A stretch of 64,000 nt of DNA from Bacillota bacterium. GTDB lineage: Bacteria; Bacillota; UBA4882; UBA10575. Location of the stretch: contig DUQR01000031.1 in assembly GCA_012837715.1 (NCBI GenBank), forward strand, positions 1 to 64,000. The letters are read 5' to 3'. The notes under the pieces are model-generated. The model ran no database searches. It was not told where the DNA came from and worked only from the letters and a program-made list of their open reading frames with translations. This document shows, in pieces, positions 1 to 8,713 of this stretch; position 1 is the first letter of the stretch; every line of letters begins with the position of its first letter. The translations under genes were made by a program, and so were the position numbers.

Positions 1-43
1 GGAAGAGGATTCCCACTAAAGAAAAGAGGATTATTTTTTTCAT
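1..43 (-). CDS. 5' fragment of an exported flagellar gene, possibly flgH
   Basis: Only the first 14 codons lie in the window. The ATG overlaps the TGA of flgA as ATGA, and a GGAGGTGA stretch inside the flgA end serves as ribosome site, so the two genes are translationally coupled. The peptide begins MKKIILFSLVGILF, a typical signal-peptide start. In flagellar operons of outer-membrane bacteria flgA is often followed by the L-ring gene flgH or the P-ring gene flgI. The identity is inferred from position only. Confidence 0.45.
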   Translation of the reverse strand, partial: MKKIILFSLVGILF

Positions 44-999
44 TCTAAAGTCACCTCCACCATGCCGGGTCCAGTCACCGTTGCCGTCAACTTTTGGTTA
101 CTACCCAGATTGGTAACGGTAATCCGGTCGCCCAACCAGCCATGCTCTTCGGCTTGGGCGGTCAGTTCCACCTGGACCGGCCCGGACTCGAGTACTAACC
201 GGACTTTACTTCCTTTAAAGATCACGGGTTTTTCCTGTAGATCTTCACTCGTTAACACCTTACCGGCGGGCAGATCCCGAATCACCCAATATGCTTCCAC
301 CGGCAACGGAGTCAACCATTCTTTCCCCGTCACCAGCGCCCGCACTTCCCGGCTGAGACGATCGGCGGAAAGCTCGGTATACCGCTCCAGCTTTTGCGTA
401 GTGACGTAAACCGGGGCTTCAATCGTCAACTGAATGGTGACCGGCAGCGTAATAAAGACTGCACCGTCCACGACCACCCGGATACGGAAGGTGTTGCGGC
501 CAGGTTTTAAAGGGCTTTGCTCCCCTTCAATTTTTAACTCAAGCTCGCCGCAGGGGAGCGGCCGCTCTTGGAGGCGGCTGGGCTCTACCCGCCAGGCCGT
601 CCAGTGAGGAGAGGCCTCTGCCCGAAGGTACGCTTCCACCGCTGCCAAGATTTGCCCGGCGGTTAAAAGTTGGCCGGCTCTGCCCACCCGTACTTTGGTC
701 GGCATCTCCAGGGTACAGTCGCTTGCTAAGCCCGTGCGCTCCAAGGCGTAAAGCACATTCGTCCGGTAAAGCCAAGCTGTATCGCCAAACCGGGGCGCCC
801 GGCCCAAGTTAATGCGGGCAATCTTCTCCCGCTGCTCCGGGGGGGCAGTAATCTCCGCCAGCTCCCCCAGGATCATCTCGTCCCCCGCCACTTCAACCGC
901 AGATGGCACGGTAATGACGATCTCCGTTTCGGCGGCGGTGACCGGGAGAAATCCGGCCAGGAAAAGAAAGCTAAGCAAGAAGATCCAGCAGGGTTTCAT
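40..999 (-). CDS. flgA: Flagellar P-ring assembly chaperone FlgA
   Basis: The 319-residue product starts with a signal peptide (about residues 1-22, ending TAA before ETE), so it acts outside the cytoplasmic membrane. A SAF-type domain lies around residues 200-265 and a ChapFlgA-type beta domain ends the protein. FlgA chaperones FlgI during assembly of the P-ring around the flagellar rod. It follows flgG by two bases and overlaps the next gene, so it belongs to the same operon. P-rings belong to flagella that cross a periplasm and outer membrane, so the gene in a spore former suggests a diderm Firmicute. Confidence 0.9.
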   Translation of the reverse strand: MKPCWIFLLSFLFLAGFLPVTAAETEIVITVPSAVEVAGDEMILGELAEITAPPEQREKIARINLGRAPRFGDTAWLYRTNVLYALERTGLASDCTLEMPTKVRVGRAGQLLTAGQILAAVEAYLRAEASPHWTAWRVEPSRLQERPLPCGELELKIEGEQSPLKPGRNTFRIRVVVDGAVFITLPVTIQLTIEAPVYVTTQKLERYTELSADRLSREVRALVTGKEWLTPLPVEAYWVIRDLPAGKVLTSEDLQEKPVIFKGSKVRLVLESGPVQVELTAQAEEHGWLGDRITVTNLGSNQKLTATVTGPGMVEVTLE

Positions 1000-1001
1000 T
1001 T

Positions 1002-1790
1002 TTACCGTCTTAGATTATTCGCTGTCTGCAGCATTTCATCGGCCGCTTGGATAGCTTTCGAGTTCACCTCATAAGCCCGCTGGGCCACGATCATATTAAC
1101 CATTTCTTCCACGATTTTCACATTGGACATCTCCAGAAAGCCTTGGGTGATCCGGCCAAAACCATCCAAACCGGCGGTGCCGTACTGTACTTCACCGGAA
1201 GCAAAAGAAGGGCGGACAATGTTCCCGCCGATGTTCACCAATCCTTCCGGGTTCAAAAAGCGGACCAGTTCAATCCGGCCGATCTCCTGTGCGCTTTCTT
1301 CCCCGGCAATCTTCACACTCACGGTTCCGTCGGTGCTAATATAGATCTCGGTGGCGTTTTCCGGGAGCCAAAGCTCCGGTTGGAGCACATAACCGTCGTT
1401 ATTCACGATCCGGCCTTCACCATCCACTTTGAAATTACCATCCCGGGTGTAACCGATGGTGCCATCGGGGAGCAGGAGCTGGAAAAAGCCATCCCCTTCA
1501 ATCAGTAAATCCAAAGCGTTACCGGTCTGAATCACATCTCCTTGTTCATAGGATCTGCTGGAAGAAATCATACGCACCCCGTGGCCCACCTGTAAACCGT
1601 TGGGGTTCATATTCCCCTGGGCGGTGGTGCTCCCAGCGGCCCGAATGGTTTGGTATAACAAATCTTGAAACTGGGCGCGGGATTTTTTGAAACCTACTGT
1701 ATTTACGTTGGCTAAGTTATTAGAGATAATATCAATATTGGTCTGTTGGGCATTCATCCCCGAACTGGCTGTCCATAAAGCTCTAATCAA
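1002..1790 (-). CDS. flgG: Flagellar basal-body rod protein FlgG
   Basis: The protein has 262 residues, the normal FlgG length. It has the N-terminal rod signature (SSGMNAQQTNIDIISNNLAN, then VNTVGFKK) and the C-terminal coiled segment (MVNMIVAQRAYEVNSKAIQ, then ADEML) shared by axial flagellar proteins. It forms the distal rod of the flagellar shaft and is exported by the flagellar type III apparatus, so it has no signal peptide. The start is TTG with GGGAGGGAG upstream. It lies between flgF and flgA in one minus-strand operon. Confidence 0.95.
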   Translation of the reverse strand: MIRALWTASSGMNAQQTNIDIISNNLANVNTVGFKKSRAQFQDLLYQTIRAAGSTTAQGNMNPNGLQVGHGVRMISSSRSYEQGDVIQTGNALDLLIEGDGFFQLLLPDGTIGYTRDGNFKVDGEGRIVNNDGYVLQPELWLPENATEIYISTDGTVSVKIAGEESAQEIGRIELVRFLNPEGLVNIGGNIVRPSFASGEVQYGTAGLDGFGRITQGFLEMSNVKIVEEMVNMIVAQRAYEVNSKAIQAADEMLQTANNLRR

Positions 1791-1879
1791 TATTCTCCCT
1801 CCCTGTTTTCTTCAACCGTCTCTGTCGTTCAACGGTTGTCCAGGGGACCTCCTATACAGGTCCGGCCCCCGTCTTCTTT

Positions 1880-2614
1880 TTACACGCGACCGATTTCATT
1901 GGCGATCTTATTCATTACTTCATCCTCAACGGCAATCACTTTCTGGTTACTCTCATAGGCTCTGACCACCGCGATCATCTTGGTCATCTCTTCAATCGTA
2001 TTCACATTGGAATTTTCATAGGCGCCTTGCTGCACCACGGGATAGTCTAATCTTGTCCATCCCCCGGCAAAGAGCAAACGGCTGTGCCCCTCTTTGACCA
2101 AAGAAGCTTCATCATTCGGGGTCACCACCAACAAACTATCTACCACCTGGTCGTTTACCCTGACTTCCCCATCGGCGCTGATCGTAACCGGTCCATCTAG
2201 CCGAATGGCGCCATTTACGCCCATGACCAAATCACCATTGTCGGTTGCCAAATAGCCTTCGGCGTTTCTGGTAAAATGGCCGTTCCTGGTCAAATACTGA
2301 TTGACACCATTGTCGACGACAAAATAGCCTTCACCGATGATCGCCAGATCTAATGGGTTTTCCGTGGTGATAATCGACCCGGGGGTAAAATAGGTGTAAC
2401 TTTGGTCGGTTTCCACCCCAAGGGGCGCGGTCCCAATCGGTTGGACCTGCCGCCGGTTTACAGCGTAATACAATTCTTCCTGAAAAGCGGCACCGATCAG
2501 ATCGTCCTTTTTAAAACCGGCCGTATTAATATTGGCTAAATTGTTGGCGATGGCATCTTGCCGTTTCAACTCATGATTCATCCCGCTTGCTGCCGTATAA
2601 AGTCCTCTCAGCAT
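1880..2614 (-). CDS. flgF: Flagellar basal-body rod protein, FlgF/FlhO type
   Basis: A 244-residue axial flagellar protein related to the downstream FlgG. It has the N-terminal SGMNHELKRQDAIANNLANI motif and the C-terminal EEMTKMIAVVRAYESNQKVI segment. It most likely forms the proximal rod. In Bacillus the equivalent pair is flhO-flhP, located after spoIIID and mbl exactly as here. The start ATG is preceded by AAGGAGGTGATGC. Its closeness to flgG is clear, but whether to name it flgF or flhO is a matter of convention. Confidence 0.88.
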   Translation of the reverse strand: MLRGLYTAASGMNHELKRQDAIANNLANINTAGFKKDDLIGAAFQEELYYAVNRRQVQPIGTAPLGVETDQSYTYFTPGSIITTENPLDLAIIGEGYFVVDNGVNQYLTRNGHFTRNAEGYLATDNGDLVMGVNGAIRLDGPVTISADGEVRVNDQVVDSLLVVTPNDEASLVKEGHSRLLFAGGWTRLDYPVVQQGAYENSNVNTIEEMTKMIAVVRAYESNQKVIAVEDEVMNKIANEIGRV

Positions 2615-2640
2615 TGCATCACCTCCTTGTCCATAAATTG

Positions 2641-2665
2641 AAAAAAGGCAGTGAGTTCCTCTGCC
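2641..2665 (-). terminator. Intrinsic terminator after mbl
   Basis: On the minus strand a GGCAG/CTGCC hairpin is followed by six T. It lies between the mbl stop and the flgF start, so it should separate the mbl transcript from the flagellar operon. Confidence 0.6.
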
Positions 2666-2700
2666 CTGTTTTCAATGGATACCGCTGTGTTTTCGTCCGC

Positions 2701-3717
2701 CTAAACGGAACGGCTTCCGACAATCAAGTTGCTTTTCTCGATATTCTCCAGGAGCTTGCCGGTGCCCAAGACAACACAGGAAAGAGGGTCCTCTGCTAAA
2801 TGTATCGGTATCCCGGTCTCTTCCTTTAATAGTTTTTCAAAACCATTAAGCAAGGCGCCACCGCCACTGAGCACCAACCCCTTGTCCACTATATCGGAGG
2901 CCAGCTCCGGAGGGGTACGCTCCAACACGGATTTGATCCCATCAATCACATTATTGATCGGCTCGGCCATGGCCTGGAAGGAATCGGCGGAAGTAAAGGT
3001 GATTGTCCGCGGTAAGCCGGTAACTAAATCCCGCCCGCGAATCTCCATACTTCTCCCTTCTCCTTCTGGATAGGCGGAACCAATTTGGATCTTGACTTCC
3101 TCGGCGGTGCGCTCACCGATCATCAAATTATACATTTTCTTGATATATTTAATAATGGCTTCATCAAATTTGTCGCCCCCAATCCGTAAGGATTGGCTGA
3201 CCACAATCCCACCCAGGGAAATAATGGCAATATCGGTTGTCCCGCCACCGACATCGACCACCATATTACCACTGGGTTCGTAAATGTCGATTCCGGCGCC
3301 AATCGCCGCGGCCATCGGTTCTTCAATCAAATAGGTGTTTTTGGCGCCGGCTTGTAGCGCCGCTTCTAAGACGGCCCGTTTTTCCACACTGGTCACTCCG
3401 GAAGGGATGCAGACGACAACCTGCGGCCGGAACAATCTTGGTTTGGGGCTTACCTTTTCAATAAAGTATTTCAGCATCGTTTCGGTGACATCATAGTCTG
3501 CAATGACCCCATCCTTCATCGGTCGGACGGCAATGATATTCCCGGGGGTACGCCCGATCATCCGCCGCGCTTCTTCGCCCACCGCCAGGATTTTCCCCGA
3601 CTCCTTATCTAAAGCCACCACCGAAGGCTCCCGGACCACAATGCCTTTACTCCGTACATAAACCAGGATATTTGCGGTTCCAAGATCAATTCCAATATCA
3701 CAAGAGAGATTCAACAT
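2701..3717 (-). CDS. mbl: Actin-like cell-shape protein Mbl/MreB
   Basis: A 338-residue actin-fold ATPase that organises elongasome cell-wall synthesis along the cylinder. Phosphate-1 motif [13 protein letters not shown] is at residues 9-21, the phosphate-2 region [13 protein letters not shown] near 155 and the adenosine motif [11 protein letters not shown] near 290. Its place directly downstream of spoIIID matches mbl of Bacillus and many Clostridia rather than the mreBCD operon, hence the name. The ATG is preceded by AAGGGGGC. Separate mreB copies, if any, lie outside the window. Confidence 0.93.
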   Translation of the reverse strand: MLNLSCDIGIDLGTANILVYVRSKGIVVREPSVVALDKESGKILAVGEEARRMIGRTPGNIIAVRPMKDGVIADYDVTETMLKYFIEKVSPKPRLFRPQVVVCIPSGVTSVEKRAVLEAALQAGAKNTYLIEEPMAAAIGAGIDIYEPSGNMVVDVGGGTTDIAIISLGGIVVSQSLRIGGDKFDEAIIKYIKKMYNLMIGERTAEEVKIQIGSAYPEGEGRSMEIRGRDLVTGLPRTITFTSADSFQAMAEPINNVIDGIKSVLERTPPELASDIVDKGLVLSGGGALLNGFEKLLKEETGIPIHLAEDPLSCVVLGTGKLLENIEKSNLIVGSRSV

Positions 3718-3774
3718 ACTTGTGCCCCCTTACGGATGCCCCTTCCCGGAGTAATTATGAAATACTGATATTTT

Positions 3775-4065
3775 CTATACTATTTTGGAATATCCTCCTT
3801 TTTTTTCCCCTTTTTCTAGCTTAGTCTGGTATTTACGCCGGGTTGCTTCCCCCCCACGGATATGTCTTTCTGCTTTATTGGTCTCCAAAACCCGTTTGAC
3901 TTCCTTCGCCAATATTTTATTAATCCCAGGTAATCTCTCGGTTACATCCTTATGGACAGTGCTTTTACTGACGCCGAAATGTCCGGCGGCTTGACGCACA
4001 GTAGCTTTTTCATTCACAATAAACCTACTTAGGTCGAGCACGCGCTGTTGAATATAGTCTTTCAC
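3775..4065 (-). CDS. spoIIID: Sporulation transcription regulator SpoIIID
   Basis: The 96-residue DNA-binding protein matches the usual SpoIIID length. It has a helix-turn-helix around residues 21-45 (VRQAAGHFGVSKSTVHKDV) and a basic C-terminus rich in Lys and Arg. SpoIIID acts in the mother cell after sigma-E to switch genes on and off before sigma-K. It starts with GTG after GAGGGTGGGGGA. The neighbours spoIID, the SpoIIQ-like gene and mbl are its classical neighbours, so assignment is secure. Confidence 0.95.
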   Translation of the reverse strand: MKDYIQQRVLDLSRFIVNEKATVRQAAGHFGVSKSTVHKDVTERLPGINKILAKEVKRVLETNKAERHIRGGEATRRKYQTKLEKGEKKGGYSKIV

Positions 4066-4158
4066 TCCCCCACCCTCTCCCGTGATTTATCAATAAATTA
4101 TATGGGTGGAAGAGGAACATTATTACCTGGACTCTTACTCTACCGACCAGGCCTGGAT

Positions 4159-4908
4159 TTATTCGGACGGAAAACTAATCACCGCCAACGGATTGATCGG
4201 GTTTTCTTGTTGATAAAGGTTAAAATGGATCCCCGGTTCCGGACCGCAACTCTGCGGGGAACTATAGCCTAAAATCGCGCCTTGGGTGATATCCTGTCCG
4301 ACGGTCACTTGGACCCCGGTAAGGTGGCCGTATAATGAACGCCAATCGCCACCATGGTCGATGGTGACCACTGTCCCCAACGCCCCCTCGGTCTTAATTG
4401 CCACCACCTTACCGGCAGCGGCCGCCAACACTTTGGCGCCGGCGGGAACAGCCAAATCAATCCCGGAATGATACCGCCATTCATCCCCCTTCTTTTCCCA
4501 ACCACTATTCCGGACGACCTTCCCGGCGACCGGAGGAATCCACTGAATCGGGGAAACCGGTTTCTCCTCTTCTTCCCCGTCCTGCGAAGGCCGGTTCGTC
4601 TCCGCGATCCGTTGTCGTAATAGGGATAAGTCCTGCTGTAACTCACGCACCACCGCACTCAAATCCGCCGTTTCCGCCGCCGGTCCGCTTTCTTCCACCT
4701 GTAGAGGGGGAGAGGCTACCGGCGAACTAATCTGTCGGCCAATCCACCAACCAATGGACAAGAAAAGCAGAAAACCGAAGATCGCCACCAATAACCGCCA
4801 CCGGGGATCAAAACCGGTCCCGCCCAGACCTCTGCGGCGGAAAACTTGGGTCACCCGTTGTTTCCATCTTTCCCAACCAAGGTTAAAGTTGAATTTACCT
4901 TGTTTCAT
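4159..4908 (-). CDS. spoIIQ: SpoIIQ-like M23 (LytM) domain membrane protein
   Basis: One transmembrane helix lies near residues 38-58, followed by an acidic Pro/Glu-rich stretch and a C-terminal LytM/M23 domain. Position between spoIID and spoIIID matches SpoIIQ, which spans the forespore membrane and pairs with SpoIIIAH during engulfment. The first zinc motif is intact (H147-x3-D151) and YGHL is present, but the final HxH motif reads G226-I-H228, losing its first histidine, which is catalytic in active LytM enzymes. It may therefore bind rather than cut peptidoglycan. ATG 4908 is chosen because AGAGGTGA precedes it. An upstream ATG at 4935 is also open. Confidence 0.82.
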   Translation of the reverse strand: MKQGKFNFNLGWERWKQRVTQVFRRRGLGGTGFDPRWRLLVAIFGFLLFLSIGWWIGRQISSPVASPPLQVEESGPAAETADLSAVVRELQQDLSLLRQRIAETNRPSQDGEEEEKPVSPIQWIPPVAGKVVRNSGWEKKGDEWRYHSGIDLAVPAGAKVLAAAAGKVVAIKTEGALGTVVTIDHGGDWRSLYGHLTGVQVTVGQDITQGAILGYSSPQSCGPEPGIHFNLYQQENPINPLAVISFPSE

Positions 4909-5008
4909 TTTTCCCTTGTCACCTCTGTTGCGCATCGTAATACTGCGCTATGATATACTAGTTTTCCCAGTTGATCCTGATTTATCCTGATGATAAAGGA
5001 AAAATGAT

Positions 5009-5038
5009 CAAAAAAAACCGGCCAAAAATTATGGCCGG
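5009..5038 (-). terminator. Intrinsic terminator overlapping the spoIID stop
   Basis: A CCGGCC/GGCCGG hairpin is followed on the minus strand by eight T. The stem is built from the last codons of spoIID and its TAA lies in the loop. It should end a spoIID transcript before the SpoIIQ-like gene. Confidence 0.75.
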
Positions 5039-5967
5039 AGTTTCCTGATCTCCACGTCCTGATAGTAATAGTGGAGAATCTCCCGGAATGTTTTGCCCGC
5101 TTTCGCCAAACCATCCGCCCCATATTGGCACAGCCCAACCCCGTGTCCATAGCCGATTGTCGTAAAAATAACCTTACCGCCCTCAAGGCGAACGGTAAAA
5201 TTGGTGGAGGCCAACCCCAACCGGAAACGGAGGTCTACTCCCTGGTATACTTGATCCCCAATCTGAAGCGTATTCACCCTTCCGCTGGCGGTCCGGTCGA
5301 TAATTCGCAAGGGAAGACCGGTAGCGGGTAGTTTTTCACCCATCCCTAGAGCCGAAAGAAAAGCCGCGACGGTAAAAGCCTGCTCTTGACGGTAGCGGGG
5401 AGAATGTTGCCCAAAGGAACAGGGCACACTCTTTAAATAAGGGACCGGTGTCCCCCAGACTTCCTCCGCATTCGCGGTCCGGGGACCGCTGGTCGAATGG
5501 TACAAAGCATCAATGGGTTGCCCGTGATAAGTCAATACTAACCCCGCCGTCCCTTCCACGGCGGCCGTAATCTTCTGCCAGTTCCGGTAGTATCCCCAGA
5601 GGCCCCATTTGGCAATTAGTTGTTTTCTGTTACACCAGGCTTGGGAGTCGTGTACATCGTTACTTAGATCGGCGTCCGTGCCCGGGTAACCGGCGCCCCC
5701 GTAACGTTTCAAGCGGCGGACCGCTACGGTCCGGGCCGCCACCGCCTGGGCTTTTAAGGCCTCCGGATGGAAATTAGCCAGCATTTCTCCGGCAACGACC
5801 CCTTTAATATATTCTTCCAAACCTAAACTGATGGTTTTCTTCTCCTCTTTTAAATAGAGCCGGACCATAATCGGTGGTTGGCTGGGAAGACATTTTACCA
5901 AAAACAGGGGTAATAAACACAGCAGGATAAAGAAGAAAAGAAAAAAAATACCGATCGCCTGTCGCAT
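5029..5967 (-). CDS. spoIID: Stage II sporulation protein D, lytic transglycosylase
   Basis: The 312-residue protein has an N-terminal membrane anchor (residues 5-27, almost all Phe, Leu and Ile) and a SpoIID/LytB domain. The domain starts LEEYIKGVVAGEM, and Glu61 of that motif is the expected catalytic acid. The conserved AQAVAARTVAVRRL and GYGHGVGLCQYGADGLAK segments follow. With SpoIIM and SpoIIP it degrades septal peptidoglycan to drive engulfment. GGAGG precedes the ATG by six bases. It is transcribed with or just before the SpoIIQ-like gene, separated by a terminator, and is probably sigma-E controlled by analogy. Confidence 0.95.
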   Translation of the reverse strand: MRQAIGIFFLFFFILLCLLPLFLVKCLPSQPPIMVRLYLKEEKKTISLGLEEYIKGVVAGEMLANFHPEALKAQAVAARTVAVRRLKRYGGAGYPGTDADLSNDVHDSQAWCNRKQLIAKWGLWGYYRNWQKITAAVEGTAGLVLTYHGQPIDALYHSTSGPRTANAEEVWGTPVPYLKSVPCSFGQHSPRYRQEQAFTVAAFLSALGMGEKLPATGLPLRIIDRTASGRVNTLQIGDQVYQGVDLRFRLGLASTNFTVRLEGGKVIFTTIGYGHGVGLCQYGADGLAKAGKTFREILHYYYQDVEIRKLRP

Positions 5968-6082
5968 CCCGTTCCTCCGTTGCCGGTTGATCTTCTAAGT
6001 TTTCCGAAAAAAACCCACTCTACCCTATGCCCGGAAAGATCAGATTATGCCGGAAGGTCGGGATTGTTCAAACAAGAGCAAC

Positions 6083-7315
6083 TTATACTTGAAATCGACG
6101 CAACCGTTCAAACCAAACTTTAGGGAGTTCGGCTTCAAGATAGACCCCACTTGCGCGGTACTCTTCCGTATAGACTTTTCCCTTTTCGTGGAGCAAGGCT
6201 AAGTAGTTCCCCTCAGTAAAGGGAATAAAAAACGCCCCGCGGTGGAGATAGGCGGAGAGGGCAAGCACCACTTTGTCTTTCAACTGATCAAGGCCCAGCC
6301 CGGACCGGGCTGAAATCGCCACCGCCTGTGGAAACTGGCGCTCGGCACGGAGGACGGTAAATTCATTCTCGACTAAATCCCTTTTGTTCAAGACCGTAAT
6401 AAAGGGTTTCTTTTCCAGCCCCAGCTCCCGAAGGAGTTCCACCCCGGCCAGATACTCTTCATCCTTATAGGGACTGGCCAAATTCACCACATGCAACAAG
6501 AGGTCGGCCTCTTGCAGCTCTTCGAGAGTGGCACGGAAAGCATCAACCAACTGGTGGGGGAGTTTGCGGATCAAACCCACCGTATCAATGAGCAAAGTCT
6601 CCAGTTGGTTGGGGAAGGTCAAACGACGATAGGTCGGATCCAAAGTTGAAAAGAGGCGATCTTCCACCCCCACCTCCGCCCCAGTCAGGAGCCGAAAAAG
6701 CGTGGATTTCCCCGCATTCGTATAACCGACTAAGGCCAGCACCGGCCAGGCCAGCCGACGGCGGGGCGCCCTTTGTAGCCGCCGGTTGGCTTTAACCTGT
6801 TTAAGCCGTCGGCTTAAAACGGTAATCCGGGCCCGGATCCGCCGTCGATCCGCTTCTAGTTTGCTCTCCCCCGGCCCGCGCGTACCGATCCCACCGGCCA
6901 AACGGGAGAGGTTAACCCCTTCCCCGGCCAACCGGGGCAAGAGGTATTCCAATTGGGCCTTTTCCACCTGCAATTTAGCCTCTTTAGTCTGGGCCCGTAC
7001 CGCAAAGATATCCAAGATTAACCCGGTCCGGTCCAGGACTTTAATCTCCAGTTCCTCCTCGAGGTTCCTGGCTTGCACCGGAGTAAGTTCATCATCGAAG
7101 ACCACCAGCACCGCTTGCTTGGCGCTGATCACGCTCTTTAGCTCCCACACTTTACCCTCACTTAAGAAAAAAGCCGGATCAGGTTTGTTCTTTCGCGGGA
7201 TCACCTTCCCCACCACCTGACCACCGGCTGAATCGACCAAGGCTTCGAGCTCTTCCAGACTCCCGCCTTCTTCATTTCCTACGACAATTACCTTTTCCCG
7301 TAGGTTTTTCTTCAC
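6083..7315 (-). CDS. hflX: Ribosome-associated GTPase HflX
   Basis: The protein carries an N-terminal HflX glycine-rich domain (VVGNEEGGSLEELEALVDSA) and the GTP-binding-domain motif GGIGTRGPGESKLE. A long Arg/Lys helical stretch follows, then a G domain with G1 GYTNAGKSTLF, G3 DTVGLIRKLP and G4 NKRD. HflX rescues stalled or stress-damaged ribosomes by splitting 70S particles. The start is chosen at GTG 7315, six bases after GGAGGG. Two in-frame TTG codons at 7318 and 7321 abut the ribosome site and are less likely. It sits 30 bases downstream of the Nif3-family gene, likely one transcript. Confidence 0.93.
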   Translation of the reverse strand: MKKNLREKVIVVGNEEGGSLEELEALVDSAGGQVVGKVIPRKNKPDPAFFLSEGKVWELKSVISAKQAVLVVFDDELTPVQARNLEEELEIKVLDRTGLILDIFAVRAQTKEAKLQVEKAQLEYLLPRLAGEGVNLSRLAGGIGTRGPGESKLEADRRRIRARITVLSRRLKQVKANRRLQRAPRRRLAWPVLALVGYTNAGKSTLFRLLTGAEVGVEDRLFSTLDPTYRRLTFPNQLETLLIDTVGLIRKLPHQLVDAFRATLEELQEADLLLHVVNLASPYKDEEYLAGVELLRELGLEKKPFITVLNKRDLVENEFTVLRAERQFPQAVAISARSGLGLDQLKDKVVLALSAYLHRGAFFIPFTEGNYLALLHEKGKVYTEEYRASGVYLEAELPKVWFERLRRFQV

Positions 7316-7345
7316 CAACAACCCTCCATTGTTCCCCCTTCGCTC

Positions 7346-8107
7346 CTAACTTTCGATCCCCGGATAGAAAGAGGCCATTTGATAGTTTACCGCATACAAG
7401 TCCGGATAAAAACCGACCTCACAATGGAAAATTTTTAGCCGGGTCTTGAGCGTGTAAGTCAAATGCTCCATCCCCGGACGGGCCATTGCGCTATGGCCTA
7501 AATCGATCAATTTAATATCCTGTCGGGTCAGATAGGAAAGGGCAAAGCGACCCAGTTCGGCCGAGAGAAAAGTGTCACACCCGAGGGCAATGTATTTATC
7601 CCACTGTTCTTGATAAAAAGGGGCAAACCCCGCTCCGGAGATGATCAAAACTTGGCTTGTCGGGGCATTTAAATCACCGGCATAGGGCAAGAGCGGTGTC
7701 TGCAAAAACCGTTGGCAGGAGATGAGAAGATCCCGTAAACTCATTTCCAGGCGGCCATAGATCAACTCACCGTCTTGGACCGGATCCTTCAGGTTTAAGA
7801 GCCGGGCCAAGGTCGAGGTGTTTCCTTCCGGCGCTTTATTCCAGACACTATGGAGAACCAAGACACCCATTTCCCCATTAGCAACCAATTCTTCGTCTTG
7901 TTCCGCACAGGGATGATGGGAAATCAGCAGGTCGATGCCATCCTCTTGTGCCTTCCGGAGATTTAGCGGGGTGGGATCGACACAAACCCCAATTTTCTGT
8001 AGTTGAGCAACGGGATTCCGCCAGAAAAACGGGGAGTCGTATTTGTCCGCAAGAGCTGCCGGGGCTATCTCTTCAATAATCGCCTGGAGCTTTTCTAATT
8101 CGATCAA
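7346..8107 (-). CDS. Nif3-like dinuclear metal centre protein
   Basis: A Nif3/DUF34 family protein of about 253 residues. Visible are the metal-ligand motif ISHHPCAEQDE near residue 74 and a C-terminal region with a conserved Asp-Leu-Gly-His segment (LIDLGHSAMARPGMEHL). Family members form toroidal hexamers with two metal ions per site. Some are annotated GTP cyclohydrolase I type 2, but their true substrate is unsettled. A TTG at 8107 with GAGGTGATC just upstream is the best start. A longer reading from 8140 lacks a good ribosome site. It is probably cotranscribed with hflX. Confidence 0.82.
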   Translation of the reverse strand: MIELEKLQAIIEEIAPAALADKYDSPFFWRNPVAQLQKIGVCVDPTPLNLRKAQEDGIDLLISHHPCAEQDEELVANGEMGVLVLHSVWNKAPEGNTSTLARLLNLKDPVQDGELIYGRLEMSLRDLLISCQRFLQTPLLPYAGDLNAPTSQVLIISGAGFAPFYQEQWDKYIALGCDTFLSAELGRFALSYLTRQDIKLIDLGHSAMARPGMEHLTYTLKTRLKIFHCEVGFYPDLYAVNYQMASFYPGIES

Positions 8108-8713
8108 AAGATCACCTCGCGATGGACCTCCTCCACCCAACCGGATCGTGTCAACTAAACATAAGTGTATATTCTCAGTTGGTGTCGGATTTTCCTTCCT
8201 GTCTTCATTTTCTACTGAGAAAATACGTCTCGCCGCTCAATAAAGGTCACTCCGCGCGCGGGTGAATAATTGGCTTTGCTTGCGTCTCCCCAGTCGGAGC
8301 CGGAGACACGTGTCCCAGCTTGCTGCGGCGGGCGACTACTGAGAAAAAATAATATCTTGTATAGTTTCCATAATTATTCCCCCTTAACAACATATTCTAC
8401 TGGTCAAAGCCATTGGAATGTGATAGTTATAAAGTAATGATCAATCAAGCATCTACCAACCTTTTTCTTTTGTAACCCTTAAAATGGATTGCGGCATAAT
8501 AGATTGGAGTTTGATCTGAAGAAATTAATCAATATAATATTGTTTTGGGAGATTAAGGCAGAGGGAACGCAAAAACCGTTCAGAAAAGAAAGGGCAAAAG
8601 CGGCCCTCAGCAAAGAAAGGAACATTATTTTGGCGTATATTTCCTAAATTGGACGCAAAATATAAACAAAAGAATCAACAAGAACTAATTTATTCGAGTA
8701 CGGAGATGATAAC
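8108..8713. other. 606-base divergent intergenic region with a structured core
   Basis: This stretch separates the minus-strand Nif3 gene from the plus-strand PBP gene and contains no convincing ORF. The part at 8213-8345 is GC-rich and palindromic, as described in the next entry. From 8346 to 8713 the sequence is AT-rich and purine-rich, with no terminator or clear promoter that I can support. GGAGATGATAAC just before 8714 is the ribosome site of the PBP gene. Confidence 0.6.
8213..8345 (+). ncRNA. Candidate structured RNA (unassigned)
   Basis: Two direct copies of TACTGAGAAAA bracket a region that can close on itself. GTC-CGCCGC (8227-8236) pairs with GCGGCG-GAC (8325-8336). Inside, GTCTCC (8284-8289) pairs with GGAGAC (8302-8307), and a CAC/CCG-CGG/GTG hairpin lies near 8248-8263. 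A closed outer stem with an open middle recalls 6S RNA, but I do not see the conserved 6S core sequence. The same stems can form on either strand, so the strand shown is a guess. Confidence 0.3.

Noticed and set aside
8213-8345. Firm assignment as 6S RNA
   Set aside because: The outline is similar but the conserved core sequence is not seen, so I kept it as unassigned.
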